Assembly (NCBI GenBank): GCA_012728655.1
Contig: JAAYEQ010000008.1
Location: 1-59,367 of the forward strand
Source: Syntrophomonadaceae bacterium
GTDB taxonomy: Bacteria > Bacillota > Syntrophomonadia > Syntrophomonadales > DTU052
DNA: 59,367 nucleotides
Reading direction: 5' to 3'
Below the pieces are notes generated by a model that made no database searches, had not been told where the DNA came from, and saw only the letters and a program-made list of their open reading frames with translations. Within the stretch, counting starts at the first letter, position 1; the number at the start of each line of letters is the position of its first letter. Shown one piece after another: positions 45,616 to 54,810 of this stretch. Both the position numbers and the translations under genes were made by a program.

Positions 45616-46050
45616 GTGCAAGGCTTGTTTAATATGAGATATCTGGGCAAAGAAGACCATCTGGTGATGCCTCCTCTCACGAAGCTGGTGACAACTCAGG
45701 CTTTATACGACATGCTTTTTCAATATGTGCTGACGCCTGAAAAAGAAAAAAAGCTCCTGGATTTCATTAATCGCATTCAGGTCCACCTGAGAGAAAACAC
45801 CTACCGAAATACCCCATTTTCGGTTCCGGTGGCGGAGATGCAGTTTCTGGAAGAGGGGATCGAAGAACTGAAGATGCTTTGCTGGCAGGTCATGCCGGTG
45901 CACTTGTTCGAAATTGAGTATTCGGTTCCGTCATCATCTCCTGATTTTGAAGCGGTTAAGGATCAGGTCGAACTGGTTCTATCCGATATCTGTGTTTACA
46001 ACTGGCAGGGAGATAACCGGATCCTAGTTTACAGCGGCACACCAGTTTGA
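45616..46050 (+). CDS. Unknown conserved-looking cytoplasmic protein
   Basis: 144 residues from GTG 45616 with AAAGGTGATG in front. No membrane helix. A helical centre (LTPEKEKKLLDFINRIQVHLREN) and a C-terminal segment with hydrophobic alternation (LFEIEYSVPSSSPDFEAVKDQVELVLSDI). Not recognised. It converges on the next gene with a 27-bp overlap of the 3' ends. Confidence 0.65.
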   Translation: MQGLFNMRYLGKEDHLVMPPLTKLVTTQALYDMLFQYVLTPEKEKKLLDFINRIQVHLRENTYRNTPFSVPVAEMQFLEEGIEELKMLCWQVMPVHLFEIEYSVPSSSPDFEAVKDQVELVLSDICVYNWQGDNRILVYSGTPV

Positions 46051-46599
46051 GATGACCTCACCGGTAACCTCGTCCATGCTGGTAATCTGCAAATTGCGGC
46101 TCGGCCAATCCAGATAAACCCGCAGAACAGGGGATGGCTGGTTGACGAGTTCGAAATGAACTCTGTCTGGCGGCTTTGTTTTGTTATCGATCAAATGCTT
46201 GACGGCATCGCTGGAATCCAGTTTCAGCAGGGAAAGATCGATGGGATCCTTGAAAGCCATCAACACTTCCCTGGTATAAGCGATCCTGCCCTGATGCACT
46301 GCCACCAGAAGGTTTTGTCCGGTTTTTACATCGACAAATACGATGTTCCAGTTGGAACGGAACCCGTCCTTGCCCTGACTTCCCGGGACCGATTCGCCGG
46401 CTTCCGTACTGATGGCATAAGTCAAACGCGCATCGGGTGACCAGCGCAGGGCAGTCGGCAAACACAACTCGATGGCCTGCTTAAGACTTGTCTGCCCGGG
46501 GCAGTGATCCGCCGGCCACAAGGAACGCCCGGTAATCAGTATTAAGGTCAGCAGAGTCAGTATTGCTATTGGTTTGATTTTTACCCCGGCAGTTTTCAT
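46024..46599 (-). CDS. Unknown membrane-anchored extracytoplasmic protein
   Basis: 191 residues from ATG 46599. A single N-terminal helix (IKPIAILTLLTLILITGRSLW) is followed by a soluble domain (ALRWSPDARLTYAISTEAGES, NIVFVDVKTGQNLLVAVHQG, NLQITSMDEVTGEVI) whose repeating strand pattern recalls PepSY-type domains. The start is uncertain: GGAG abuts the ATG, and an open frame continues to 46725. I choose 46599 because the membrane anchor then begins properly. Function unknown. Confidence 0.55.
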   Translation of the reverse strand: MKTAGVKIKPIAILTLLTLILITGRSLWPADHCPGQTSLKQAIELCLPTALRWSPDARLTYAISTEAGESVPGSQGKDGFRSNWNIVFVDVKTGQNLLVAVHQGRIAYTREVLMAFKDPIDLSLLKLDSSDAVKHLIDNKTKPPDRVHFELVNQPSPVLRVYLDWPSRNLQITSMDEVTGEVISNWCAAVN

Positions 46600-46821
46600 C
46601 TCCTGAAAGGCAGTATCTGCAGAATCCACCTCTCTTAGTACACCATCCCGTTCTCCGCCCCGGCAGGTTGTTTTCCTCGGCCAACGAGAATCCGCCTCTG
46701 AGGAAGCGAGATTACCTGCTGCCACAATTCAAGGCATTGCTTACAGAGTTTGACAGCCCTAAAACCCGGTTGTTCGTCATATTTTCCCCTCCTGCTCTTT
46801 ATGATGTAGTGGAGGGATTTC

Positions 46822-47490
46822 ATGAACAGAAACTCGCTTTACAGCCTGCTGTTGACCCTGATGCTGCTGCTGGGGACCATCTGCTATTACGAGTACCGGC
46901 TGGCCGGCTTAATGTCGGAAAACAAGGCGCTTGCGGAGCGGCTAACCTTTCTGGAACCGGCAACACCCCGGGTGATACACCCTGATCCCCCTCCGGTATT
47001 CCCGTATACCGCCGATGAGGTTATGAGCAAAGGGTTCAGCATAAGCTATCGAACCCTTGAAATCAACGATAAATGGGTGCGCCCCATTTATATACCTTTG
47101 TGGCACAGTACGGCCTGGAACAGCGATCGATTCTGCTATGTCCCGCGGCTGATTGAGTATAACCGACATCGTGTATTTATTTATCAAGGAGGGGGTTCCT
47201 ATTGGTTTGATTTAAGCCCGACCATGGGATTTACCGATGATACCGCACCAATGGGCATAGCCTTTAAGAGCGGTGACGAAGTGGCCATTATTGCTCTGGA
47301 AGCGGTAATCGAAAAGATACTTAAATATGAAAACCAGCTGCAGGTGGTGATTAAACCGACCGGCAAGGGATATCATATTGTGGCGATACCCGAGCAAGAC
47401 TACCATGGCAGCCTCTGTCGGGTAGTGACCCCCGACGGTTATGAACTCGAAAGGCCGCAATATTATTATTCAAAGGGTTCATACCAGTAA
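46822..47490 (+). CDS. Unknown single-span membrane protein
   Basis: 222 residues from ATG 46822 (GGAGGG upstream). N-terminal anchor (SLLLTLMLLLGTICYYEYRL), then a short coiled-coil-like stretch (LMSENKALAERLTFLE) and a beta-rich domain with several Tyr and Trp. No family recognised. It converges with the 3D-domain gene, overlapping it by 25 bp. Confidence 0.6.
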   Translation: MNRNSLYSLLLTLMLLLGTICYYEYRLAGLMSENKALAERLTFLEPATPRVIHPDPPPVFPYTADEVMSKGFSISYRTLEINDKWVRPIYIPLWHSTAWNSDRFCYVPRLIEYNRHRVFIYQGGGSYWFDLSPTMGFTDDTAPMGIAFKSGDEVAIIALEAVIEKILKYENQLQVVIKPTGKGYHIVAIPEQDYHGSLCRVVTPDGYELERPQYYYSKGSYQ

Positions 47491-47981
47491 TAGTCGATTT
47501 TACGTATGCCGTAGTTGCGGGCCTCTCGGTTATTCCAGTAATTGCTGGTTCCAAAGTAAAAATCGACCCAATAGGGGGAATCCCCAAACCTGCTCCAGTC
47601 AGCATCTCCGGTATCGATTACCGTAAAGGCGTTTAATTTCTGTCCCTGTATGGTGATACTTTTGGGGTTTTCCAACATAATAACCGTACCGAATGGTATG
47701 ATTGGATCAAGGTGATCGCCTCCGGGAACTTTAGGATGAACTGCCACTCCTCCAATGAAATAGGGACGGCCGCTGGAGGAGACCGGGGCGCCTGGGAGTT
47801 CAGTGTAGGCGCTCGAAGCCTGGTTGGTGGCACGGTTTATTAGGTACCACTGTAATTTGGGAGCAGGAAGATTCGGCTTTTTGGGCATTTCAACCTCCTG
47901 CCGGGAAGATAGCAGCATGAAGAATAATGCCAGAACTCCAGCCGCAATCGCTAAGTGCTGCCAGTTGACCTTCACTGTCAA
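47466..47981 (-). CDS. 3D-domain (double-psi beta-barrel) protein
   Basis: 171 residues. N-terminal membrane anchor (LAIAAGVLALFFMLLSS), then a 3D domain: AVHPKVPGGDHLDPIIPFGTV, FTVIDTGDADW, and a C-terminal WVDFYFG. The three spaced aspartates are the hallmark of the domain, seen in MltA transglycosylases, YabE, YuiC and similar sporulation and cell-wall proteins. A peptidoglycan-cutting role is likely, perhaps in spore germination or cortex turnover (inference). Confidence 0.8.
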   Translation of the reverse strand: MTVKVNWQHLAIAAGVLALFFMLLSSRQEVEMPKKPNLPAPKLQWYLINRATNQASSAYTELPGAPVSSSGRPYFIGGVAVHPKVPGGDHLDPIIPFGTVIMLENPKSITIQGQKLNAFTVIDTGDADWSRFGDSPYWVDFYFGTSNYWNNREARNYGIRKIDYYWYEPFE

Positions 47982-48240
47982 AACCCCCTTTCACCATAGT
48001 ATTTGTCGACTGAGGGGTTTTTAAAGGCAGACTTATCAAAACTGAAAAGAATAGAAAAAATAATGAGTGGCGATAGAGCTGGACCAAAAATTTCCTCGGG
48101 CTGGGGAGAGGTTGAAAAGCTGTCGGCGGCGAAGTATAGGTTAAGGTTGAAACCGGATTTGTTGGAGCAATTCCCGGTCACCCGGGACTGAAGCGGTTTT
48201 TTGGGGCCATATTTGCACAATTATCGTGGATGGGTATTGG

Positions 48241-48269
48241 TGGACAGCAAACTCGGTTTCAGGTATACT
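48241..48269 (+). promoter_or_regulatory. Sigma-A type promoter
   Basis: TGGACA (48241-48246), 17-nt spacer, TATACT (48264-48269), 44 bp before the start of the next gene. Confidence 0.6.
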
Positions 48270-48313
48270 AAGGTACTGGATGCCTTAACAGTTGAGAATT
48301 GGAGGTGGTTAGG

Positions 48314-48724
48314 ATGAGGGACAAATGGGAAAAAGGAGATCCCGTTAACCTTTCGGATCTGTTGAAGATTACCCCGGTGGCCAACGAAATAATTCGTTTG
48401 GGCCAGGAGTTGGATATGAAGTATTCAGACATCCTATGGATTGTAACTGAAATCATTAGAGACTGCGAGTGGGTGCGGGACTCGGATCTTCCAATGCCCC
48501 CAACTGACCTGGAATTAGATACCGAGGATGAACCCGAACTCTTTGAAGACGAATGGCAACAAGAGGAGGAAGGAAAGGAGGAAGCCTATTATCGGGTATC
48601 CTTAAAAGTCTGTTCTAAGGGTAAGTTCCCTGAAATCAGTTTCAGGGCAGGCATAAATGACCGGGAGGACCTTAAAGGTTTTCTTACCACCGTCCTGGAC
48701 ATTATGGACAAAATGGATATTTAA
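48314..48724 (+). CDS. Unknown acidic protein
   Basis: 136 residues from ATG 48314 (GGAGGTGG upstream). A helical N-terminal half (LLKITPVANEIIRLGQELDMKYSDILWIVTEIIRD), a very acidic middle (DTEDEPELFEDEWQQEEEG), and a C-terminal part with KGKFPEISFRAGINDREDL. No membrane helix. Not recognised. It has its own promoter and terminator, so it is a stand-alone unit. Confidence 0.6.
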   Translation: MRDKWEKGDPVNLSDLLKITPVANEIIRLGQELDMKYSDILWIVTEIIRDCEWVRDSDLPMPPTDLELDTEDEPELFEDEWQQEEEGKEEAYYRVSLKVCSKGKFPEISFRAGINDREDLKGFLTTVLDIMDKMDI

Positions 48725-48742
48725 ACAGTCTGAGAACATCAG

Positions 48743-48775
48743 GGGCTGCCCGTACACTCGGGTAGCCCTTTATTG
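48743..48775 (+). terminator. Rho-independent terminator
   Basis: GGGCTGCCCG (48743-48752), a 6-nt loop, CGGGTAGCCC (48759-48768, one mismatch), then TTTATTGT. Confidence 0.7.
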
Positions 48776-48923
48776 TCATTTTTCATTGACTCATATGCGC
48801 GTTGTCAGCAGCATTCGTACCTGGACTTCACCGGCCACCTTGAGACTTACAAAGAGGCCTGGCAGGAGTTTGAATTGTACACGTTGAACAGTTGAGTTGA
48901 AACGATCGAAAGGAGGGTTAAGA

Positions 48924-49379
48924 TTGAGCAGAGCAGGAAATCCGCGAGTGTTGCTGTGGGTATTGGTATTGGCATTAGTGGCTTACGTCGCCTATTTATA
49001 TATAGCGCAGGGAGATAACAATGCTTCACTACCCCAGAAACCGCCTGCAGTCAGTCAAGCTACTATTATAAGTGATTTTCGGGAATTGAAAGATATTCAG
49101 GTGCCGACAGAAGCGGAACTGGGCGGGCAGTTCTATGCGACCGAATTGCTGTTTCCTGAGGGATTCAAAGGAGAAGCCGGGGATGTATTCTATGTCCGCA
49201 TGGAGGATGGGCACATCCTGACCACCATTAGTTACCGCATCGAGGAAGTGACCAAGGATGTTCCCGCCCGAGCTACATATATCCCGCTTGAGGATCTCGG
49301 ACCGCAGTTCGAACCGGAAGGGGAGTATACAGTAAAAAATATAACCCAACAGGAAATAGCTCCGGCTGACAGCGAATAA
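48924..49379 (+). CDS. Unknown single-span membrane protein
   Basis: 151 residues from TTG 48924, chosen because AAAGGAGGG lies six bases upstream. Basic N-terminus, one helix (VLLWVLVLALVAYVAYLYIA), a polar linker, then an extracytoplasmic domain (GQFYATELLFPEGFKGEAGDVFYVRMEDG...). Not recognised. Confidence 0.65.
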   Translation: MSRAGNPRVLLWVLVLALVAYVAYLYIAQGDNNASLPQKPPAVSQATIISDFRELKDIQVPTEAELGGQFYATELLFPEGFKGEAGDVFYVRMEDGHILTTISYRIEEVTKDVPARATYIPLEDLGPQFEPEGEYTVKNITQQEIAPADSE

Positions 49380-49450
49380 TACGGCTGCAGTTGACCGGAT
49401 ATGTCATGAAGCCGGTCCGAGCAGTGATTTTATATCCCGTCCTCCGACAA

Positions 49451-50047
49451 TTACGTAATGAGTCGTTTTCGTGACCGAGATCTTGAACGGTAGTCGTGGT
49501 TGGATTTGTTCTCAACGGCAAAATAAAAGGTTCTTATATAATCATCCAAAGTAACACCAGAATTTAATAAATGACGCAATAATTCAGCGCAACCGTAACT
49601 GTCGCTTAAAGCATTATGATGTTGTAACTCAATTCCCGCATATTTGCATAACGTAGGCAGTCTGTAGTTTTCAACATCTTTGATGGTATTTCTCGCCATT
49701 TGAAGGGTGCAGACATAATTTGTTTTCGATTCACTTATTCCATATGCCTGTAAAGTGTTTCTCAATACACATAGGTCAAATGTAGCATTATGCGCGGTAA
49801 TAAGACTTGAGCGAAAGTATTCTCTGATTTCATCCCAGACTTCAGTAAAAACGGGGGCATCCAAAACGTCAATCGGTTTGATTCCATGAATCATAATATT
49901 GGCTCGATCAAATTCTGCTTCAGGGTTAATTAGGTAATATAAAGTTTCGGTTATGGCTCCATCGTTGATGACGGTTAACCCTATGGAACAAATCCTGTTG
50001 TTGTACCGGTTCGGGGTTTCAACATCAAATGCCACTATGTGCCTCAT
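49451..50047 (-). CDS. DnaQ-like 3'-5' exonuclease
   Basis: 198 residues from ATG 50047 (GGGAGTGG upstream). Exo I is HIVAFDVETPN (the Asp and Glu of DxE), Exo II is LITAHNATFDLCVLR, and Exo III is HNALSDSYGCAELL, fitting the DEDDh class with its His. An Arg/Ser-rich tail (RSRSRSRKR) is unusual and may bind nucleic acid. It could trim DNA or RNA ends; not the polymerase III proofreader, since Firmicute PolC carries its own. Confidence 0.88.
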   Translation of the reverse strand: MRHIVAFDVETPNRYNNRICSIGLTVINDGAITETLYYLINPEAEFDRANIMIHGIKPIDVLDAPVFTEVWDEIREYFRSSLITAHNATFDLCVLRNTLQAYGISESKTNYVCTLQMARNTIKDVENYRLPTLCKYAGIELQHHNALSDSYGCAELLRHLLNSGVTLDDYIRTFYFAVENKSNHDYRSRSRSRKRLIT

Positions 50048-50417
50048 ACTCGCCACTCCCAGTCTTAGGCATTCCAATAGAGAAGGAAGCTTAAATCATT
50101 TGCGAAATAGCACTGCATCAAGCAATATCCTGGGCTGGAACGCGCTTAATACCCTCCTAAGTGAATTCATAGCGGTCTCCATAAATTGCGGATATATCCT
50201 TTTCCAGAGAGTTCTACTGCGGGCTTTATAATCCTGCAATAGTTGTTTGCTGAATAAAAAAAGGCCTGCGGAAGGCAAACAATAAGGGCAATTAACCATC
50301 CAAAGGCAACTGCCCCCTGAAAAATCCTTTTAAATGTCAACCATTTATCGACCATGTTTACAATATAGTGTTCTCGTACGACCTGTGCGCACATCCACAC
50401 TGCGTTAGAAAACGTTC
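50048..50417. other. Gap between the exonuclease and deacetylase genes
   Basis: No confident gene. On the minus strand a GCCT-TCCGC-AGGC hairpin (50276-50264) followed by seven T residues is a weak terminator for the deacetylase genes upstream. A minus-strand frame (ATG 50355 to 50167) encodes one hydrophobic helix but has no ribosome site and runs through that hairpin. Confidence 0.4.
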
Positions 50418-51149
50418 TTACTTCGCCTCGCCCATCTTAAGCAGTTCGGAAACAGTAACGAATTTGTATCCCTGTTTTTTGAGCTCCTTGATAATAACCG
50501 GCAGGGCTTCGGTGGTTTGTTTGCAGGTATCACTGGCATGCATCAAAACAATGGCACCGGGTTTGGCTCGCTTGATTACCCGTTCGGCAATGGTGTTGGC
50601 ACCGGGGTTCATCCAGTCAAGAGAATCGACAGACCATTGTATAACCTTATAACCGCATTCCTCGGCCCCTTTGATCACCTCGTCATTATAGTCTCCATTG
50701 GGAGTTCTTATCAGGTTGGGTTCAACTCCGGTTACCTCTTTCAGGGCCTCATGGGCTTTCATTATCTCCTGCTTGATTTCGGCCCGGCTCAAGGTGCTGA
50801 GATTAATGTGTCGGTAACCATGACTGGCAATCTCGTGCCCATCTTTCTTGATACGCCGGGGTATTTCCGGGTACTGTTTGGCCCAGGGACCGGAGAGAAA
50901 AAAGGTCGAGCGGATGTCGTGTTCCTTCAGTATATTTATAACCGGTTCCGGGGTCTGGTTCCCCCAACTGATATCAAAGGTCAGAGCAATTACCTTCTCA
51001 TTGGTCGCAACTTCATAGATGGGTTTGAGCCGGTGGTATGCATTCACATAGATTACCGAACTGATGGTAAAAAACATGACTGCAACCGCCAGCAGGAGGA
51101 TTCTAGCGCGGGTAGTCAAATGGTAAAAACCGACTACGGTTGGTCTCAA
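50418..51149 (-). CDS. Polysaccharide deacetylase, PdaB-like
   Basis: 243 residues from TTG 51149 (GGGGGTG upstream). One N-terminal helix anchors the NodB domain. Motif 1 is VIALTFDISWGNQTPEPV; the D-I-S-W-G form is typical of the sporulation deacetylase PdaB. HEIASHGYRHINLS is the metal-binding motif 2, IRTPNGDYND motif 3, and GAIVLMHASDT the catalytic His region. It probably removes acetyl groups from peptidoglycan during spore formation (inference from subfamily). Confidence 0.9.
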   Translation of the reverse strand: MRPTVVGFYHLTTRARILLLAVAVMFFTISSVIYVNAYHRLKPIYEVATNEKVIALTFDISWGNQTPEPVINILKEHDIRSTFFLSGPWAKQYPEIPRRIKKDGHEIASHGYRHINLSTLSRAEIKQEIMKAHEALKEVTGVEPNLIRTPNGDYNDEVIKGAEECGYKVIQWSVDSLDWMNPGANTIAERVIKRAKPGAIVLMHASDTCKQTTEALPVIIKELKKQGYKFVTVSELLKMGEAK

Positions 51150-51203
51150 ATCTTTTCACCCCCACGGTTTTTATAAAAGGTTATTGTTTGAAGGCTTCCT
51201 TTA

Positions 51204-51953
51204 TTACTGGTTTTTCAGCGCCATGAGCTCACTGACGGTCACAAACTCGTAGCCCATCTTCGATAGCGACGGCAATACCAGAGAGAGGGCATTAATCATC
51301 ACCTCACGATTCTCTCCTCCATCATGGAGCAGTATGATCTGTCCCGGCTCGACTCCGGTGATGATCTGTTTTGCCAGGAGGCAGGAGTTGACAGCCTTCC
51401 AATCCTTGTAGTCGGCGTTCCAGGTCCAGGTGACAATGGTCAGCTTCTCGTCGCGGCAATAACTGACCAGGTCGCGGGACAGGAAGCCGCCAGGCGGCCG
51501 CAGAAGGCGGGGACGGATACCGGATATTGAGGCGATTGCCATTAAACTGCGCTTAACATCAGAACGCGCTAATTGCGGGTTATTATACTGTCTGATGTTG
51601 TGGCTGTAGCCATGACTGCCGATTTCATGCCCTTGGTATTGGATGCTCTTTATCAGTTCCGGATATTTTTCGGCGTACATGCCCAGAACAAAAAAGGTTG
51701 CACGGGCCTCATACTTCTGCAGCAGGTTCAAAACTTCCGGTGTTGCATCGGGATTGGGCCCATCATCAAAAGTTAGGGCAACTACTTTTTGTTTTGTATC
51801 AACTGAGGAAACCACCAATCCCTGCTCTCGCCATTCTTCCAGATTTGGATGGAGGGCAAGGTTATATACTTCAAAAGCGATTGCGAAAAAGCAACAGGCA
51901 AACAGAAACATGACAATACTGTTACGGCGCAGGACTACTATTATTTCAATCAC
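51204..51953 (-). CDS. Polysaccharide deacetylase
   Basis: 249 residues from GTG 51953. N-terminal membrane anchor (IVMFLFACCFFAIAFEVY) and NodB domain: VVALTFDDGPNPDATPEV, HEIGSHGYSHNIRQYNN, LLRPPGGFLSRDLV, GQIILLHDGGENRE. Here the full T-F-D-D-G-P motif is present, unlike its neighbour. Probably a peptidoglycan or chitin-like deacetylase. It lies 54 bp upstream of the PdaB-like gene and is likely in the same operon; the pair look like an old duplication. Confidence 0.92.
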   Translation of the reverse strand: MIEIIVVLRRNSIVMFLFACCFFAIAFEVYNLALHPNLEEWREQGLVVSSVDTKQKVVALTFDDGPNPDATPEVLNLLQKYEARATFFVLGMYAEKYPELIKSIQYQGHEIGSHGYSHNIRQYNNPQLARSDVKRSLMAIASISGIRPRLLRPPGGFLSRDLVSYCRDEKLTIVTWTWNADYKDWKAVNSCLLAKQIITGVEPGQIILLHDGGENREVMINALSLVLPSLSKMGYEFVTVSELMALKNQ

Positions 51954-52402
51954 CCCTTACAAGCAGAACGCTGTCATCGGCAGCATATAATTTGCCAAAG
52001 CGCTGCCGACCGCAGAAATCATTTAACGGCGGAAGATAGAAAGGATATTGGTTTTCATAGCATGAATACGAAGAAATCGTTCGGAATAGAATTGCGCTGT
52101 AAAATACCAATTTCTATAAGGCAACGGAGGCGATTCTGAGCAGTATACGAGGAAAAGTTTGGTAATGTAAGTCTTCAGCCATCAGCCATAGCCGGTTGTC
52201 GGACTGCGTGAGGCTGAGAAAAAAATTATGCGGGAGTTTACCCGCCTAATCCTGACACGTCCCGACCTCAGCCGGACTTGATTTTTCTGTTTTTCATGAT
52301 ATTATAAAGATGTTCCGGTCACAGTGCTTGGCTGCAGACCGGTAACGAGTTGGACTGACAACTTAATATCCGGGGTATGATAAAGGAAACCCCGACAAAC
52401 GT
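51954..52402 (+). promoter_or_regulatory. Gap with the tRNA-Val promoter
   Basis: No gene seen. A promoter TTGATT (52278-52283), 16-nt spacer, TATTAT (52300-52305) stands about 97 bp before the tRNA. Between them CGGGGT and ACCCCG form a hairpin just before the tRNA, perhaps guiding 5' processing. Confidence 0.5.
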
Positions 52403-52477
52403 GCGCGGTTAGCTCAGAGGAAGAGCACCTCCTTGACGCGGAGGGGGTCATAGGTTCAAGTCCTATACCGCGCACCA
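52403..52477 (+). tRNA. tRNA-Val (anticodon GAC)
   Basis: Acceptor stem GCGCGGT / ACCGCGC, D arm GCTC...GAGC, anticodon arm CCTCC-TTGACGC-GGAGG with anticodon GAC, T arm ATAGG-TTCAAGT-CCTAT, discriminator A, and CCA encoded at 52475-52477. The D loop is rather short (AGAGGAA). Confidence 0.92.
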
Positions 52478-52510
52478 TTTATTTGTCCAGGAAAGTCCGA
52501 AATTTCGATA

Positions 52511-53731
52511 CTACACCATTGCAACACGCTTGACCCTTAACTTCCAGACTCCGTTTTCTAAAGAAGCTTCCATAATGGGAATTGCCGCTCCCAGATTCCC
52601 AAACCACGAAGCAGCAGAAATGGTTGCTGTTTCCCCCGTGTAGCTGTTTATAGTTGCGCTGAGAACCGCTCCGTTGATGGTACTGACTATTATTCCGTCT
52701 TTGAATTGGAACTTCGTTTTATCATTCTTGATTGTGCCGTATTCGTAAACATTTGGTGACAAGCTTTTCAGTTCATTCATTATTTTTTGTTTCCCTGCCG
52801 GACCCAATCCGTAAAGAGTATCAGTATCCACTGCAATAAATCCATTTCCTCCGTTGTCTATCTTGTAGGCTTCTTTCATCGCCGCCAGATATAAATCAGC
52901 CATAAGATGTTCGGATGGCGATATATAATTGGGCGAGTACCCGAATTTGTCCGGAACAAACCGCCCATTCTTGTCAATGCTGCCCTGACGACCGTCCAAA
53001 ACAACCCATGCTTTTCCGTTTTTAAATGACCCCGCATCATCGTATTTTGGAGCAATTACCATGGTTCCTTCGTCATTTATATAACCCCACTTCCATGGGT
53101 AAGAAAAGGAACGAACCGCTGCAAGCCCCTCCGAAAACTGTTTTCCGAACTGGTAGCGTGGTGCGACTATCATTCTTCCAGACTTATCAATGTACCCGAA
53201 ACCGGAATTGGTTCTAACAGCTGCCAATCCTTCTGAAAACTGAGATGCGAAAAAAAACTGTGGTTTTATAACCAGGATTCCTTTTTTATTTATGTACCCG
53301 TATAGATTTGAACTGAGGAATTGACTTCTAACCACTGCCAGACCGTCTGAAAAATCATGTGCTTCATCATATACAGGTGCAATTACCGTGTGGCCGTTAG
53401 TATCAATAAATCCATATTTCCCATTACGTTCTACTGCAGCCAGCCCTTCAGAGAAGTTTCCTCCCCGTGTGTAGGATGTCTGAACTGCAATCTATCCATT
53501 TTTGTCAAAATAGGCAAGATAACCTTTTTCCGTGAATCCAAGAGTCAACCCTTCCAAAAATTCTCCGGATATTTGGTCCTGGAATTCAATTACCATCTCT
53601 CCCTTGTCATTCAAGTACGCATATTTCCGTGGTGTTTCGGGGGCATTGGTAATCCGTGATAATCCATCTGAAAAGGCAGTAACTTCATACTCAATTGATA
53701 TAGGAATTATATTGCCATCAATGAGAAAAAA
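52511..53731 (-). pseudogene. WG-repeat protein gene interrupted by an amber codon
   Basis: The minus strand encodes about seven WG-type repeats of roughly 35 residues, each like GYIDKSGRMIVAPRYQFGKQ with FSEGLAAVR, then a different C-terminal domain (EHLMADLYLAAMKEAYKID...KLRVKRVAMV). The frame is open from 53731 but broken by TAG at 53494-53492, exactly where each repeat has a Lys or Arg after DKNG; one base change (AAG to TAG) explains it. The 5' end is also missing: TAA stands just before 53731 and no signal peptide is seen. A shortened product could start at GTG 53335. WG-repeat proteins are usually surface or secreted binding proteins. Confidence 0.7.
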
Positions 53732-53864
53732 TTACATTGTGTCTGCGACAAAACTAACCGAATCGGGGGATAAACTTGCCAAAAAGAAAAACTTGCCATA
53801 TGAAAGGATATCAGTCATAATATAACAAGTGTCGACAAAGCAGAAGATAGTATCGAATATCCCG

Positions 53865-53945
53865 TCGAAAATGGCAAACCTGTTGAAAAGCAGGGACGCA
53901 AAACTATAGGGCCTACGGGTTTTTACCCATGGCAGCCAGTTGCCG
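53865..53945 (+). promoter_or_regulatory. Cyclic di-GMP-I (GEMM) riboswitch
   Basis: The conserved parts appear in order: GGCAAACC (53873-53880), GAAA-type turn, GGGACGCAAA (53893-53902), GGGCCTACGG, and ATGGCAGCC...GTTGCCG. These match the GEMM-I aptamer core. It is followed by AAAGGGG, a run of seven T and the ATG of the HD-GYP gene, so c-di-GMP binding can expose or hide the ribosome site, or affect termination at the T-run. Confidence 0.92.
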
Positions 53946-53959
53946 AAAGGGGTTTTTTT

Positions 53960-54655
53960 ATGTTCCCAATTGCCTCGTCGTGTAAGAACTCCTTATTGCT
54001 GATTCAGCAGATGCTTCTAAATGCACAGATTGACAATAATGATGTAGCAAAATTAGAAAAAACCACCGGGATACAAATCCACGAGGTAGGCAGGATTTTA
54101 GACGATATCCAGGATTATCATCGCGGAGTATACCGGCATTCTCTCAATGTCGGATACCTTGCCGCGCAACTTGCCATAAGGCTGGGCCTGTCGAAACAAG
54201 AGGTTTATATAATAAGCATTGGAGCACTGTTCCACGATATCGGGAAAACAAGAATACCGCATTCGATTCTTGACAAACCGGGTAAATTAGGAAAAGACGA
54301 ATGGGAGTTAATCAAAGAACACCCCAGAATAGGCTTTAGATTAATTTCTCAATACGACTGGGCTCACCAGTTGGAGCCCATGATACTGCTGCACCACGAG
54401 CGTCTCGACGGGAAAGGATATTACTCTGTTGACCCACGGAAAATACCGCTTTCCGCTCGGATGGTTAGTGTTGCCGATGCATTTGATGCAATAACCTCTG
54501 ATCGTCCCTATCAAAAGAAGGAAAACATAAACAACTGCTGGGCAGAAATGGAAAGATGCAGTGGAACCCAATTCGATCCGGATTTGCTGCGACTGTTTCG
54601 CTCCATCATTGGCGATATTGACAAGAATCGTGTCAAGCATATGCCTACCTGGTAA
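53960..54655 (+). CDS. HD-GYP domain cyclic di-GMP phosphodiesterase
   Basis: 231 residues from ATG 53960 (AAAGGGG seven bases upstream). No membrane helix. HD motif in ALFHDIGKTRIPHSILDKPGKL, then HPRIGFRLI, and the GYP region as HHERLDGKGYYSVDP; the last residue is Tyr in place of Pro, as in some active members. It should linearise c-di-GMP. Its own mRNA carries a c-di-GMP riboswitch, giving a direct feedback loop. Confidence 0.93.
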   Translation: MFPIASSCKNSLLLIQQMLLNAQIDNNDVAKLEKTTGIQIHEVGRILDDIQDYHRGVYRHSLNVGYLAAQLAIRLGLSKQEVYIISIGALFHDIGKTRIPHSILDKPGKLGKDEWELIKEHPRIGFRLISQYDWAHQLEPMILLHHERLDGKGYYSVDPRKIPLSARMVSVADAFDAITSDRPYQKKENINNCWAEMERCSGTQFDPDLLRLFRSIIGDIDKNRVKHMPTW

Positions 54656-54810
54656 CAGCCGGAGTTTCCTTCAATTTCTTGATACATGCAGATTACACGG
54701 AGAAAAAGCAGGAAAACCGCATCAATTTGGCTAATATGGTCTTTACACTCTCGAAAAGGGTATTGGCGAACTGGGCAACCGAGGTAAGCTTATCACTCTT
54801 ATGGGAGATA

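Noticed and set aside
48003-48191. 62-codon plus-strand frame between the 3D-domain gene and the next promoter
   Set aside because: No ribosome binding site at either possible start, followed by a hairpin and T-run; the C-terminal part looks protein-like, but this is not enough to call a gene.
48773-48895. 40-codon frame whose end looks like a real protein tail (helical, mixed charge)
   Set aside because: It begins inside the T-rich tail of a terminator and has no ribosome site; probably chance or a relic.
50167-50355. Minus-strand frame with one hydrophobic helix between the deacetylase and exonuclease genes
   Set aside because: No ribosome site, and it runs through a weak terminator hairpin; not supported.
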